Assembly: GCA_947179485.1 (NCBI GenBank)
Contig: CAMXBY010000055.1
Location: 124,001-188,000, forward strand
DNA from: Allacma fusca
Taxonomy: Eukaryota > Arthropoda > Collembola > Symphypleona > Sminthuridae
Length of the DNA: 64,000 nt
Direction: 5' to 3'
The notes beneath the pieces were generated by a model, which was given only the letters and a program-made list of their open reading frames with translations, made no database searches and was not told where the DNA came from. The stretch's first letter is position 1. Each line of letters begins with the position of its first letter. Both the position numbers and the translations under genes were made by a program. Shown in pieces: positions 1 to 13,900 of the stretch.

Positions 1-807
1 ATACAATAGTTTAGATAAGTTATTTCACCAATGCAAAATACTTTGACTGTGTCCTCAAAAAGCACACCTGAAAAATGTCAAAATACGATGTACAGATATC
101 TCTGCAATAGAAAATACAATTTAACAAAAAATTAAAGGAATAAAATACGGAATACAAATACAAATTAATAATTAAGTAGGAATACGTAAATACGAAATGT
201 AATATTTAATATTGTTTAAAAACCACTTACTTTTGCTTAAATCACATTCTATTAACGCTATCCCAATATTGTAGTGCTATATGACAGGTGTACTATCATA
301 GGTGTAATTATTGAGGCAAAAAGTACAAAATATTTAATTTCCTATATTCTTTAGTGGAACTTTCTCAAATAAAGGTTAATGCGCATGAACTCTGTTATCA
401 GTAATTTTAGCATGTTACATTCCTCTTGCTCAAACCTTTATCAAACAAAGGAGATTTGATCCCGGCTCAAAAATATTTAAAGCGGTGTGATGTCTGTAAA
501 TATTTAAAAAGTATCTAATTTATGCTGTTTAAGTTTTCTGAAAGTCCCATATCACTTGCTTAATTTTTAGTATGATGAAACTAATTATAACTCAGATGTG
601 AAAAAATAAGAATATAATTGCAGTTAAAATTTTGATGCTTAATTTGATAATTTTAATAGCAATTGTGAATTCTCAGCAGGCATTGGCTCTTGAAAGTTTG
701 TCTGGCTTTACTTCACACCCATCAGGAAATAATGTCCAAAGTTTTTGAGCTGGCGCGTTTCAAACGTTTGCAAATATTTGAAACACAGCGTAAACCTCAG
801 TTACTAT
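1..807. other. AT-rich DNA without a recognisable gene
   Basis: No reading frame here shows protein-like composition and no RNA gene is visible. The text resembles the degenerate array that follows, with AT-rich runs and short phrases such as a GGCGCG core near 733-738, but no module is clear enough to assign. The last 8 bases (800-807, GTTACTAT) are the left target duplication of the transposon that follows. Confidence 0.5.
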
Positions 808-1736
808 CAGTGATGCGCCCGTTACGTTACTTTTACCCGACAATAACGGAGTAACGCCGTTTTTAACGTAACGGCCTATATTTGGAGCAGGTAATAACGT
901 AACGGTAACGGAACTAGGGTGTGCTAAACATTTATCAGAATAACTTTAACGCTTAAGCGTGTGTAAACAGAAAACGATATTGTAACGTAACGTAACGCTA
1001 TCAAATAAATATATGCATGTACATTATTATATACTATAATATTATTATATATATATATTATTGGCTTTGCTTGGAGTAACTACGTGCAAATAAACGGGGA
1101 AAATATTAACAACTTGAGTTGGTTGTGGACACCCTGATCCCTGAGCATCATTTATGTACGTTACTGAAAACATGGCAAATTTCAATAGGAAGTTTTTGAC
1201 CCTTTATTTTGATCAATCCACACGCTTTTGCTCACAAAAAACGATACGTGATCGGCTTACAAATTCAATTTTATTTCTAACGAAGTTTTTAGTAGATAAG
1301 AACTAACCATGGAGAATACTGCTGCTAGGAAAAGGAGAAAAATGCATTTGAAAACAGGACAAATGTTAAAATTCCCACACCGGGTAGTCGGGATGCGGAT
1401 CACATTGCAGGTGAATCAAGAACTACACAGAAACTGTAAATTGCCTTTTGCTACATTTTCTGCATACCAGGTACGTCTGGCAACACTAGTTGTTTGACAT
1501 TTTATTTTATAACGAGCGGACAATAATAGTAACGATAACGAAAAGTAACGGCTATTTTATATTTTTTAATGGTAACGAAAATTAACGCTGGAGTATTACC
1601 GTTGTCTTGTAGTAACGTAACGGTAACGCTGAATTTTTCATACGATATTTAGTAATGTAACGATAATTAACGACAATTTTAAAACCCATCATAATAGTGT
1701 ATCGTAACGTAACGAAACTGTGGATGCGCATCTCTG
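808..1736. mobile_element. hAT-type non-autonomous DNA transposon, GTAACG-word family
   Basis: The ends are imperfect terminal inverted repeats, CAGTGATGCGC on the left and the complement of CAGAGATGCGC on the right (10 of 11 match). They are flanked by a perfect 8-bp target duplication, GTTACTAT, at 800-807 and 1737-1744. An 8-bp duplication with CAGNG ends is the signature of the hAT superfamily. The first ~200 bases and the last ~230 bases are packed with the word GTAACG or its variants (ACGTAACGGTAACG and so on) in both orientations, as expected for reiterated subterminal transposase-binding words. The interior includes a 62-codon open frame (1309-1497) that I do not recognise; no transposase domain is visible. 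Probably mobilised in trans by a relative. Confidence 0.9.
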
Positions 1737-1744
1737 GTTACTAT

Positions 1745-4700
1745 ACTCAGCAAACCTTGGAAAATAGATTCAGTGGCGTCGAAGCAAAAGTATTTCCAAA
1801 TTTTTGCATTTTACTGTATTTCGATAAATAAATTAAATAACATAAAGCTTAAAGGCTAATGATTTTCAGGACTAAATACATAGTGTGAATAGAATTTTGA
1901 AACATTTTTAAAACATCAAAAAACAGTTAAAATGAGCATTTAACATTTCAAGAGGATTAAATATGCCAACGAAACAATAAATTTGCTTTACCTTTTGCTA
2001 AGACTACCTCACGTCCTACTGAATGGGTATGAACTGTAACGACGAACTCATTTCTGATTATTAGTATAAAACATAGTAACTTGAATTAACAAAATGATAA
2101 ATTGCGTTATATGAATTTTACTTACACAGTAAAGGGATCATTCAACAAATTTATAGCCCATGTGTGTAAATCCAACGACTTCAGATTCATGTCAAATAAA
2201 TTTACTATCCGAAAATATGAGAAACACCCTGAAGCTGCAAATATTTAAAAGTCAATTAATGTCCTACAAATATGTAATTGTTCTCAACGTCCCATATCCC
2301 TTCCTTACTTGTATAATTATACATTTTAACAGGAAACTATTTAAAACTCAAATTCGAAAACAATTTATGCTGGAAATTTTCAATTAAAATTGTGAAGCTC
2401 AATCACAAAATTCAATTTTAAACTGTGCAAGTACATGTTGGCACAGTTTATGTACGATATTTCTAAACTGTGTTTTATTTATATCTTGAAAAGGGCTCAC
2501 AGGGGACACAAACACGATTCAAATGTTTTTGTGGATCCATAACTATTCAAGTAACGTTTATTTGTTTTAGAATATGTTCTCTCGTTTTTTACTGAAAATT
2601 TGGATAACTTTAAAGGAAACTATCAGAATCTTCCTAAACCAATCTTACAAACAGTATTATTAATTTTTGTTTATTTTTAAAATACAATATTGGTCAGTCT
2701 CATTATATTGTTGTAATGTGAAAAGTGGCTACATGTTTTAAAGTTTGAACAAAATTTATCGTTCCAAATAGCGTGAAAATCAAAATGCTCACTTTTTGTA
2801 ACAATCAGACTACAAAAACTGGAGATTTGTGCTTCTTAAGTATAGCCAAGCCACACATTTTAAAAAATAAATTTGAATTCGCAGTTATAATTGGCTTTTG
2901 AAAGTTTGATTTCGTCATTAAATATCCAGAATTGGCTCCAAGTCTTTGGGAGAATTGTATCAAGAGTTTTTAAATAAGTGGAACTAGGCACATTGGGAAA
3001 TATTTGGAGCGAATTGTGCTCGTAAAATGCACAAATTTAATGTTTCCTGACTGGTTACGTGCGTAAGGGACATTTGCCTTTGGATATAGAAACAGAATTT
3101 TAAGATTTTAGTTTATTTTTACGTTGCCAAGGCGGACAAACTGTTAACTTTAATTCTTTTGTAGCAATTACATTCAAATATCTGGTGTGGCGTGAATGCT
3201 AAAACATTTTTGAAATGTAGGAAACAATTGTAAAGAATAATTTGTGATGTGATTGAGATATGACGAAGTTGCAAAAACTGTTTTCATTTGAAACCGAGTA
3301 ACGAAAATGGCGAAAATGGTTTAAAAACAAATTTGCCCGTATTTTATTTCATTTGTGAAAAGATTTTTTTGAAATCTAGAAAGGAATTGCTTGACTGTGT
3401 AGGAGTCATTATGCCGTCCCTTATAGAAAATAGGAACTAGTCGTGAAACGTATGAATATAACCGACATTATGTGACAATTAAATTGTAAAATATTTATTT
3501 AACATTTTCGAAAAAATTAAAATATTTGATTTTTTTTTAAATTACATAATTCTGTTATAGATATTGTCAGGCGTAATTGTCACGTCACAAATATAATTTA
3601 TGTTTCGAATAAAGTTGGTATCTAAATTTTCCGTTCAAAGTCACCCATGATTCCGAGCAGACGGAGGCGGGTTTAATGGGCGCCGAATAGACAACTTGCA
3701 ATAGAAAGCATTAATTATTCTGATTTTTTAGGATCATGTACGGGGCTGGCTAAATTAAAAATGTCTCTGCGTAGTAAAATATCATCAAGGCTGGAAGAAT
3801 GGAGAGGAAATTTTCAAAGAGCGTTAGCTTCAAGCGTAAAAATGAAAAAGAGTAAATTGAAGAATTTTTATTGTAGACATTTATTAAAGATAACCTGATC
3901 TTAATATTTCGGTAAACCTCTTGATGCAAATTTTTGGGAATTCACTTGAGTCCAAGACTTAAGAAACTCAGGAATAATCTTCCTAAGGGGAAACTTGAGG
4001 TCCCTGGAATTTAAAACGTGAACTTAAATTGAATAAGTTATTGAACTTTGGAATTATTAGTCAAATTTTGTTATCGTCTATTGCATTTTAAACAATTAAT
4101 TTGATGGTCTACCCAAGAAACGAGTCTAAGCTCACATTTTTTGTGTATGTGATTAAGACACGTAACTCGAATCTAAAGCTAGCAATACAAAGATAAACTT
4201 GTTTGTAAAATTGTTTGAAAATAATAGTGCAAAATAAAATAGTACCGTAGGATAGAGGCAAAATGTTGCCTCGTATGATACTAAAAAAATCATGAAACTA
4301 GAAAATTTGAAATTATTATAATTTCGTCTTTTTATTTCGATTCACGTAGTACAGACGTTTATCTATGCTCGTTTCACAAACCCACTTTAAGCTGGACATA
4401 GAACCTTAAAGACAACACCTTACGAGAAAGTAGAATTATTAAGGTGGCGTTAAAGCTGTAAATCTGTAGCAATTCAGGTAAGATTCATTTTATAACAACT
4501 CAAAAACGTTTGCTTGTATCAGTATTTGTGGATTTTAAAGCCAGTATTTGTTCCCGTAATTAGATGGGGTTGGACACAAATGAATTCTCATTAAATTGTC
4601 TGTAAACTAAAATTCCCGAAAACATCTACGAACGAATTTAGCTTTGTTTTTTCATTTGTATTCACACATTACAAGCGTTTGTTTGTGTTCGTGTGCATCG

Positions 4701-6129
4701 CACATTTAAAATTATTCACCCGATTACAACTGATCGACATGCGTAACGCAGGGACGCCTAATTATTTGAGGTGGCGTGGAAGCTGTAAATTCTTAAAAAA
4801 CAATTAGAGGTAAGATTGATGTTAAGGAAAACCGTTTTTATGGTAATTCAAAAACTTTTCCTTATATTTGCAGGTTTTACAACCGAATTTTTGACGTAGA
4901 TAGATGGGGCCAGACTCAACGGAATTCCCAGTAAATTGTCTGCAAATAAGCTTCCCGAAAAAATCCGTGATCGCCGAACTATCCATGAAAAATTGAATTT
5001 CAGAAACTCCGTCATTCTGCATCTTTCTCGCTTTTACTCCTAAAACTGAATTTCTTTACAGTTTTTCATCATGTCCACATTTCTTACATTACAATTCTAT
5101 GTAATGGCAGCTTAGGAAATCCATGACATGTTTTAGAATTTAGGTTCAAAACTGTGTCTGAAAATAACTTTCAAATTAACATTTTGAAAAACACCGACGT
5201 TGATTGACACTTCTTGACCATGTGAGCTCAAATGTTCACCCAGGTGGATACAGTGAATTCTAAAAAATCTAATAAAATTTACTCCAACCTAAGGACATAC
5301 ACCTTTGCGGACTTGAGGTAGACAAAATAATTATTGCTTTGCATGTACATATGTACGATTTTATTTTTCCAAATATGCACTGTCGCTTCTATCATTTTAA
5401 ATACATTTGGATATGAAGTGTGCGTTTAAATCCCAAAGAATCTAAGAAATAAAGTTTCGCACACTTTCTTAAAAGAGTTAAAAAATCTAAAGCTAAAAAG
5501 TCTATGAAAATCCTTCAAGTAAGTATTGAGTAAGTAGATAAAGTGTCTTTGTACCATAGAAAAATGTTGCAGGTTGATGACACAATTATAATTCTAATAA
5601 TTTACCAATTGAGTCGTTTTCAATTTCAATTGCCAAAAATCCAGTTGGAAGTAAATCTAAATTTAAAGTTACTTCCAAATGTTTTTTCTGACCCCTTTTA
5701 TAAAACAAGGGCAAAACAAGGAGTTGAACTGTACACTAAATTGTACACTTTTTCTGAGCTTATTTTACCGAGAGTTTTGTAAATTTCTTTAGTTTGTAAA
5801 GGAATGTAATTCAACATCAAATTAGCGTCTGCTATTGTTGAGATGCCAATGTTATAGAGTAAAGTGATATTGTCTACTTTATGATCTTCGACCACTTCAA
5901 GAGCATAAAATAGCTATCTGGCGTTAAAGCGCAGTCTCAAATATACGGAGTCTATAAAGGGACTTTATTCCCAACTGAAACTGATGTTACATGAAATTCT
6001 GAAGAACCTACATTGTGGAACGGAATTTGAAAAAAACTTGTTGGTGATGTTTTACAGATTCTCACATAAATGTAAGGAATAAACCGGGCTTGTTGTTAGA
6101 CTCAATGATTTCATTAATGAAATTTTATT
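1745..6129 (+). repeat. Degenerate module array, block 1 (TGGCGTGAAAGC-core modules)
   Basis: No gene is apparent. The stretch is made of long AT-rich modules that recur elsewhere in the window in the same orientation. Each has a GC-richer core close to TGGCGTGAAAGC: cores start near 1774, 3188, 4445, 4772 and 5919. Recognisable module text includes the run after 1774 (copied near 8,780, 13,260 and 49,750), CAAGAAACGAGTCT near 4112 (copied near 9,786, 14,283 and 46,616), the CTGAATTTCTTTACAG phrase at 5045 (copied at 11,730, 16,090 and 60,435) and GGACTTGAGGT near 5312 (copied at 16,370 and 60,725). Copies are heavily diverged, so the array is old. Confidence 0.7.
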
Positions 6130-6137
6130 GTTGAAAG

Positions 6138-7013
6138 CAAAGATGCTAAACTGATTTTGCCTATCCTACATCCTACCTATACATTCAGTTTAGGAGAGGC
6201 CTTCCTTCTTCCCTATTTGTGCAATTGCTAGGCCTATATCCTTACCTACAAGTTGGCATTTGCCGCTGCCTACATTTCTGCCTATATAGGGTAACGGAAA
6301 GTGTTAGCCCCTTCCTACATGGGACCCTATACTGTAGAATTAAATTATATTTTGATTAAAATTCATAGTTACATTTTGCTGTCTTTATTTTAGAAAATTT
6401 ATTATGGACATATAGCATTAGTTTAAAACACAATTAGGCTATCCCTCATATGCAACAATTATTTAGCAAACACTCACAATTGTTTGTTACTTTCTTATGT
6501 ATCATATTTTTAAACAAACTGATTGTGAGTACTTCTTCAAAATTAATGTTACTCATGCATTATGTGAAAACTCCTATTGATTGGTTGTAATGCACGTTAC
6601 AGTAAGTATATAAGCATCGAGCAATCACATACAATATATGTATGTGTACTTAGTTATGTATGGATATTATTTTGAATGGGAAATCTCACATGTCCCTACA
6701 GTAGCCTGATATTCCAACGTAGCCAACGTTCAAAAATCGTTTTGGTTAGCATTGAGATAACATTCCATAATGAGAAAATAGTTATGTATATATGTACATC
6801 CTACATATTTGCCTTCATACAAGCGCGTTTTCGTGCTGCCTACATATATGCCTATATGACTGCGTGTATGCAGGCGTGCATTCCTATTTTATAGGCATTT
6901 TTTCTGCGAAAACCAGTGCACCCTATTTTGCCTATAATTTTTTCTGCAAATAGCTCGCACCCTATAAATAGGCCTACATGTAGGCCTACATGTAGGATAG
7001 GCTAGCATCTTTG
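6138..7013. mobile_element. hAT-type non-autonomous DNA transposon, CCTACATG-word family
   Basis: Perfect 11-bp terminal inverted repeats (CAAAGATGCTA and its complement TAGCATCTTTG) are flanked by the 8-bp duplication GTTGAAAG at 6130-6137 and 7014-7021. Both subterminal regions are dense in CCTAC and CCTATA words and in the palindrome-like run CCTACATGTAGG near the right end. No transposase sequence is recognisable in the interior. Its right target duplication is also the left target duplication of the next element, so two different elements have used the same site. Confidence 0.92.
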
Positions 7014-7021
7014 GTTGAAAG

Positions 7022-7939
7022 CATACTTGCAGCCGTTCAGTTCATAAGGTGGTGAACTGAACTGAACTAGCCCTTATTTTCATTGTTTTTGAATGAACTT
7101 GAACGAACTAGGTAAATGCAAAATTATGATTGAATGAACTTGAATTGAACTCAGCAGAACTTAATATGAATGTGAACGAACGTTCATCGTACGTTCAAGT
7201 AACACAAACTGAACTGAATTGAACTTAAGAGTCGAGGTTTGAATATAAACTTTTATATTCGTGAACGCAACGGGAATATCAACTATGTATCTATAAACTG
7301 CATGACCATATATGCATTTCATAGTTATAATCTCAAAAGCTAACACGCTGGATTTTGACTATTAATTTGAATGACTTAAATTACAAATTAAAAAAATAGT
7401 TATTTACAAGCAACCTGGTTTCTTATATGTATTTAATAACGCATTTATTTGGAATATGTCGGGCAAAATCGTATGAGTTAAAATGCGCAATAATTGTAAG
7501 CATATTTACATGATTTGCTAACTTGTTTACCAAAAAGCTCAAAATTAATACTGCTTTCACAACGCCAGTGTTTTGAAAGCAGTAATTTAATAAGCTATTT
7601 AGCCAAAAATACTTTTTTAGTCAAAGTTCAAAGTCAGTTATAAAAATGAAACTAAATGTCAATTAAATATATCAAATGATTTGAACTAATTGGCTCGCTA
7701 ATGGCAGACAAAGCGAACTGAACTGAACGACCGAAAAGTATATAATGAATTGAATTGAACTTTGAAAAAATACTGCAAGGGTGAACTGAACTGAACGTAA
7801 CGCCTGGAAAGTACGTAGTGAATTGAACTGAACTACGACAGGCTTTGGACAACGGGAACTGAACTTAACTGAACGGCACGAAAAATTTGGGGATGTGAAT
7901 GGAACTGAATTTGAACTTTGGACCAAAACTGCAAGTATG
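7022..7939. mobile_element. hAT-type non-autonomous DNA transposon, GAACTGAACT-word family
   Basis: Perfect 11-bp terminal inverted repeats (CATACTTGCAG at the left, CTGCAAGTATG at the right) are flanked by GTTGAAAG at 7014-7021 and 7940-7947. The subterminal zones (7030-7230 and 7700-7930) are saturated with GAACTGAACT words, mostly in one orientation. The middle is AT-rich with no identifiable transposase. The minus-strand open frames across the right end are by-products of the repeated word and are not genes. Confidence 0.92.
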
Positions 7940-7947
7940 GTTGAAAG

Positions 7948-10900
7948 ATCACTAATATATTTTATAAACGTGCATATGTCATCAATTAGTTAAAATCTCT
8001 ATGTTAACCGCGAGAATTCCGATAGCTCTTGCCTTACTCAGAAATGGACACGAAATAATGTACATTAATCTCACTACGTTTTGCAAATAATTCATTGTCA
8101 TGGTCCGAGTTACTGTCGTCCTTGGCGAAGCAACTTGGACAAATTTTTAATATCGAAGTTTCCCCGGCTCCGGTGCTCTTTAAGCAGGATATTTCTGGAA
8201 TTAGAACTTATCTGTAACCCCGGACGATTCAACTGCCTTGGCGGTTTGTCGCATTGTGTATTGTTATAACTTATGTATAAGCAGTTGACAAAAAACTTGA
8301 AGCTATCCTCTATGTCTACAACTGCCATAGTATTCCAGACAACCCTAAAAGCCAAACTTGTCAAATTTTTAGTCACTGTTTTATTAGTAAAATTGCATAT
8401 AAATCTCACAACGGAGCTGAATAGAGGAGTTTGTTAGAAAACATCTCGAAAAGCATTGTATCTGTTGTTCAAAGTTATCAAATGCAGTTGTTCGCAGCAA
8501 ATGTTGCGGAGGATTCGTCGGACTCACCGATAAAAGCTACTGGAAATGTGACTGGCACAAGACAGTTGTCAATGAATCTGAAACTGTGGCGGCCCAATCA
8601 AAACCATTCGTATTGTGTATTAGTTGTTTCTATCTCTCGTGTGGCGTTAATGTTAAAATATTTAATGTTGAGTTTAAATCATTTAAATTATTTTTGCTGA
8701 GATTTTATCCCATTTTTATACTATCATAAGTATAATTATATTATTAGATAAAAACTACAAAAGATTTAGTTTCCTATATCTTTTTCTAAAACATTTTAAA
8801 AATATCACAAAACAATTCGAATGAAAATTTAACATTTCAAGAGGATTAAATATAGCAACAAAACATTTAATTTCCTTTATCGTTAGGTAGAACTATCTCA
8901 CTTCCTACTAAATGGGTATAAGCTGTAACAACGAACTTGCCGGAATTCATTTCTGATTGTTAGTATCAAACATAACAAAATGATAAATTATGTTATACGC
9001 ATGATTTATATGCTGAAAAATTGAAATTAAAATTGCGAAAATCAATCGCATAACATAATTCTAAACTGTTTACATGAATGTCCTCACAGTTGACGTACAT
9101 AATTTTTAAACTGTGCTGTATTTATATCTTGAAATGGGATCACAGGCAGGGGTCGGATTTTTGTAAATCCTAACCGGGAAATCAATGTTTCTGGACTGGT
9201 TACATGACTCAGGGACATTTACCTTTGGATATATGAACATAATTTTAAGATTTTGTGAAAATGGGCTGTGTTAATTGTTTACAAGGTTTTATAAAGTATC
9301 GAAAATGGCATCACTTTCAAACTGAGATGACGTTGTGTAATTAACTGTAAAGATGTTGATATGCAATCCAAGAATCCCTGGAGCATTTATAAATTATAAA
9401 AATGCAATGTGAACGAGCAAATATATTGTCCTTGCCAAAGCGGACAAATTTTATTCAGCTGGGCGTCATAACGTTGTTCGGAACAATTGTCTTTACAATT
9501 TAAAGCTGATACATCGCTACACTCACACAGTCAAAAAATCAGCAACTTTTCTTTCTTTTTAATTCATTAATTCCTGACCAAAAATCTTGTGTGTCGTGAA
9601 TGCTAAAACGTATTAGAAACATCTAGGCAACAATTACAATGGAATATTTGTATGCGATTGTAATATTTTACAAGCGAAGTTGCAGAAAATATTTTCGCTG
9701 TGATAGTTAGTGTAATTAGTTATTTAGCATTGCCATTTTTTATCAAAACTAATTCTCGCTTATTGTGTTTTATATAATTGTGCACCCAAGAAATGAATCT
9801 TACAATTAGCTCAGAAAAATTTGTATGGGCAAATCACGTAATTCAAAACCGAGTATAAAACCAGTAACATAAAATTACGCCTGTTTTTAAAACATTGTAA
9901 AAATATCGCGTAAGATAGGAGTAAAACTTGTTTTACGTAATTAATGCTGAATTAAAAAAACCGAATCAATTTAAACTCAGTTCACCGAACTTAAAATCCA
10001 AATATTTGCGCGTACAAAAATGTAGGTGTTTCTAAAAATTTTACACAGTAAGAAATTTTCGATTTTACTTTCCAAGGAATTTGCGGAATTTCCCTGCTGT
10101 GCTTTTGAGTTGCAATTTAGGGCTGAAGAGCATACGATATATGTATATATCTGGAATTTAGATTTTCCTTAATCGTTTCCTATAGGTTAACCTTCCAATT
10201 ATGACTCCTCCCATCACCATTCACATTTATAACCAAGCTCAACGTCTCCATTTCTCATTTTACTTTCAACGGTTAATTAAGGTAGAAGTTTTCCAACACC
10301 TTACTCCATACCGTTGTGTAGTGTTGGTCAATTTGATTTTCCACAACTAACGGAGCCACTGTAGTTTTGGATCTACAGCAATACGAGACGAGTTCATTTT
10401 TTTCTCATCTCTCACTAGCATGGGACCACCAATCTAGATCACAAGTAAAGACAATATTGCGAAGAAATATGCTAGGTGGCGTCAAGACATTAATTAATTC
10501 ATTCATTTTTCACGTCTCTAAGACATGGAGCTGATTCTCTTGGGATGAATTTCGTATTTTCCCAGTCTAATCTGTGGAATAATTGTGTCTTATGAATATG
10601 GTTAGTTACAGCAGATCTCCTGTGAAAGTAATTTTTCTCCTACGTATTAATAAATACAAGGACCACACTTAAGCTTGTAAATTTCCTATATTCAGGTCTT
10701 CGTGGAATTTGATAGCATTTAGCCAATTTTTGAAGTTGATTCAAGAAATAATTGTTCGTTTCTAAATGAAAAGTAAATTTGTAATATTATTAGAAGTGGT
10801 GACATTGATGGGAATAGACGCCCATATTTGTTCTTCTATTTGGAAATCTTACATGGTCACATTATTGGCTGCTTAGCTAATTTGCCTGTTTCCGTCAGTA

Positions 10901-13900
10901 GCTTCGATATCTGGAATATTGGTTTGAATTTTTAGAACAGAAATGATTTGCTCCGGTGAATTTTATTTGCAATCTTGCAATTCTTCTTTCAATAAATGTT
11001 TTGGGCATCCATTTCTCATTAATGTCATGCGTAATTGCTTCAATTATGTATCGGTGTATTTTTCATTACATATACTAACAATAAATGACTACTGTCTTTT
11101 TGTTTAAAAAAAAGTATTTCTATAGAAAATCCTGAGTTGCAATTTTTAAAGACAAATAGCTCGGTAAATTCGGAGTATTTACTTGTTTAATTTGAAGCAC
11201 ACAATGAATTACCGAATGCAATTTTAAAATAAAATCAAACTACTGCACTCTAAATTGCAGATATATTCCATTGAGTTGTTCGATTATTCTACATGCGAAA
11301 ATTCTTTGACAGAGAAAATACCGACTGGCGTTAAAGTTTAATATATTAAATAATTTTTATTCCAATAATCCCTCAATATCATTTACATATCACGACGGTC
11401 CCTTTATTTTGAACCATACGATAGTTGGAAAATATTCCAGAGGGAATCTTTCATCATACGTATCTATACATTACACTGCAGATACATTTTGAACGATGTG
11501 CAAGCTGTGAATATTTAGCAATTTACGTCCTAGATGAATTTTATTTTCTAATACTAACTTGCATGTCAAATCACATAAGAAATTTCATTTTTCGAATTCG
11601 AAATGTACAACTATCTAACCCTTCACTTTAAGGGGAAAATATTTTTAACGGCTTCAATGCCCAAATTTGTGCAGTCACAAAAATATTGTTGTTACTTTTA
11701 AAAGTGTCACACACGCATTTGCTCCTAAAGCTGAATTTCTTTACAGGTTTCGGTCATAATATAATATATGTTAATAGGAAATCAGAATGTACAATTTTTC
11801 CTTGATGAGATAATCTCTATTTTAAGTTTATGATTTAACTTATTTCTTCAGCAATCAAGTTTAACTGATAAGTTCCGAAGTTCATGACAAAAGGCAGTCA
11901 GTGGAGTCAAAGCTCAAATTATTTTGAATTTATATTAACCTTCAGAGAGCAAAATCCTAAACTTCCCCCAGTTGGTAGAAAAATCCTTCGCAAATTATCT
12001 TAAATTATGTTCAATTTCGTTTGCTCAAAATCCAGTTGGAAGTCACTCAAAAATTAATAGTTTCCCCCAATTGTTTTAATGACCCGTTTTATAAGGCTGG
12101 GGGCAAACCAGGGCTTAGTTTAACTGTTTACTAAAATGTAGACTTTTTTTAGTTAATTTTCCCGTATATTTTGTAAGATTCTTGCATTCAGAAAAAAATT
12201 CGAGTCTACATGAACTGAACGTCCGTTATTGTTGAGATTGAGACTCTATTGCATTGCTAAGCGAATTCGACTTATAACTATCTAAGGTTGAATTCTCTGA
12301 GACGAAAGAAATAGTTATCTGGCGTGAAAGCGAACTCAAATACACCAAACCATTTTCATTTTCTAAATCAGCATCATCTATGTCTGCAGCACATGCGTAA
12401 TTTATTCTAATTCTAGTTAATTTCAAAGCTTAATATATTTATTTTAACTATCTTTAATTTTTTATCAATTTGAAGTCACAATAATTATCTCTTGCTGGTG
12501 TTTTATTTTGTAAATTTCTTGAGTTCAGAAAGAGTTGAAAGTCAACACTAATTGTAAGTGCACGACTGACAGTGCTAAAACTACAATGGTTTAAGAAACA
12601 GAGGAATTGTGAACTTTGAAAAACCCAAATTCTCGAGAAACATCAAATAAGTATCTGGCGTGAAAGTGAAGTCTTAAAAAACCAATAAATTTTCATTTTC
12701 TAAATCAGCATTGCCTTACAATTAGTGGTAGGAAAGGTGTGTGTGACCCGGCGTGTTTCTAACTGTCTGCAGCATACGCGTAACTTATTGTAATTTTAAT
12801 TAAATTCAAAGTTCAATATACCGGTTTTGATTGTCGTTAACTTTGAGTAAAACAATTTGGAAACTAGATAATTATCTTTTGATGGTATTTAGGTCATGCG
12901 AATTATCACTAAATATTTATTTTTAATTAACTATATGTACGTTACATTCTCAAAGTACAGGTTCTTTCAAAGCTGAAACTGATGTTACAGGAAATTATAA
13001 AGAACTTACATTGTGGAGCGGATTTTGAAAAAAGCAACGGGACAATTGTAGTCGGCATTTTTTAGAGTTCAAGTTGCCAATATTTTATTTTAATTTTCCT
13101 CTTTTACTCCTTTACTATAAAGACGGGTAGAAATTGTGCCCGGGATTTATTATGGATTTATATTTTTACTTTATTATTGTTTTTAAACTAAAATTTTCAC
13201 AAAATTGGAAAAATAAATTCTGTCTAGTAAGTTCAGCTAAGTTTGTGTCTAGTAAGAAGCAAAAGTATTTTCAAATGAATATATTTTGTTCTGTATATCG
13301 ATAAAATTAATTTTTCTTCAAGTATAATGACTTTAAGGAGGTGATTAGTAGTGTGACTAGTATTTTGAAACATTTTTAAAATATCAAAAAATACTTTGAA
13401 TGAACATTTAGCTTTTAGTAGGAATAATTGTGCAAGCGAAGCAAATAATTACCTGTATCTTTTGATGGAACAACCTCACGTGCTACTAAATGTGTACGAA
13501 CTGTAACGACGATCTTACCGAAATGTAGTATAAAAAATAGTAACATATTAAGAAAATGATAAAATATATTTTATTATCTGATTTTACTTGTGCAGTACAG
13601 ATCTTTCGGCAAATTCACAGCCCCTTTATGTAAAACCTACGACTTTATGACGGATTAACGGGATAATTGTAGTTGACATTTTTACTCCAGTCCAAGTAAA
13701 ACCAACATATTATTATTATATATAATATTTAAAAAGAACATACTTTTGCTTAAAAATCGTTCAGAAATTCTGTCACATTTTTGTCATGATATATATTTTT
13801 AAAACAATTATAGCTACAATTATTGTAACTAGAATGCATTTTTATAATAAAACAAACCACTGTGCTTAAATAAACGGATTTGCAGTGTTTAGTTTTCCAT

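Noticed and set aside
1309-1497. 62-codon frame inside the GTAACG-word transposon
   Set aside because: No recognisable transposase motif, short, and no conserved counterpart in the window. Not called a gene.
7652-7926. Overlapping minus-strand frames rich in S, F and Q
   Set aside because: They are translations of the reiterated GAACTGAACT word; low complexity, no domain.
9147-9175. hAT-like terminus CAGGGGTCGGATTTTTG
   Set aside because: No partner terminus or 8-bp duplication found; may be chance or a solitary remnant.
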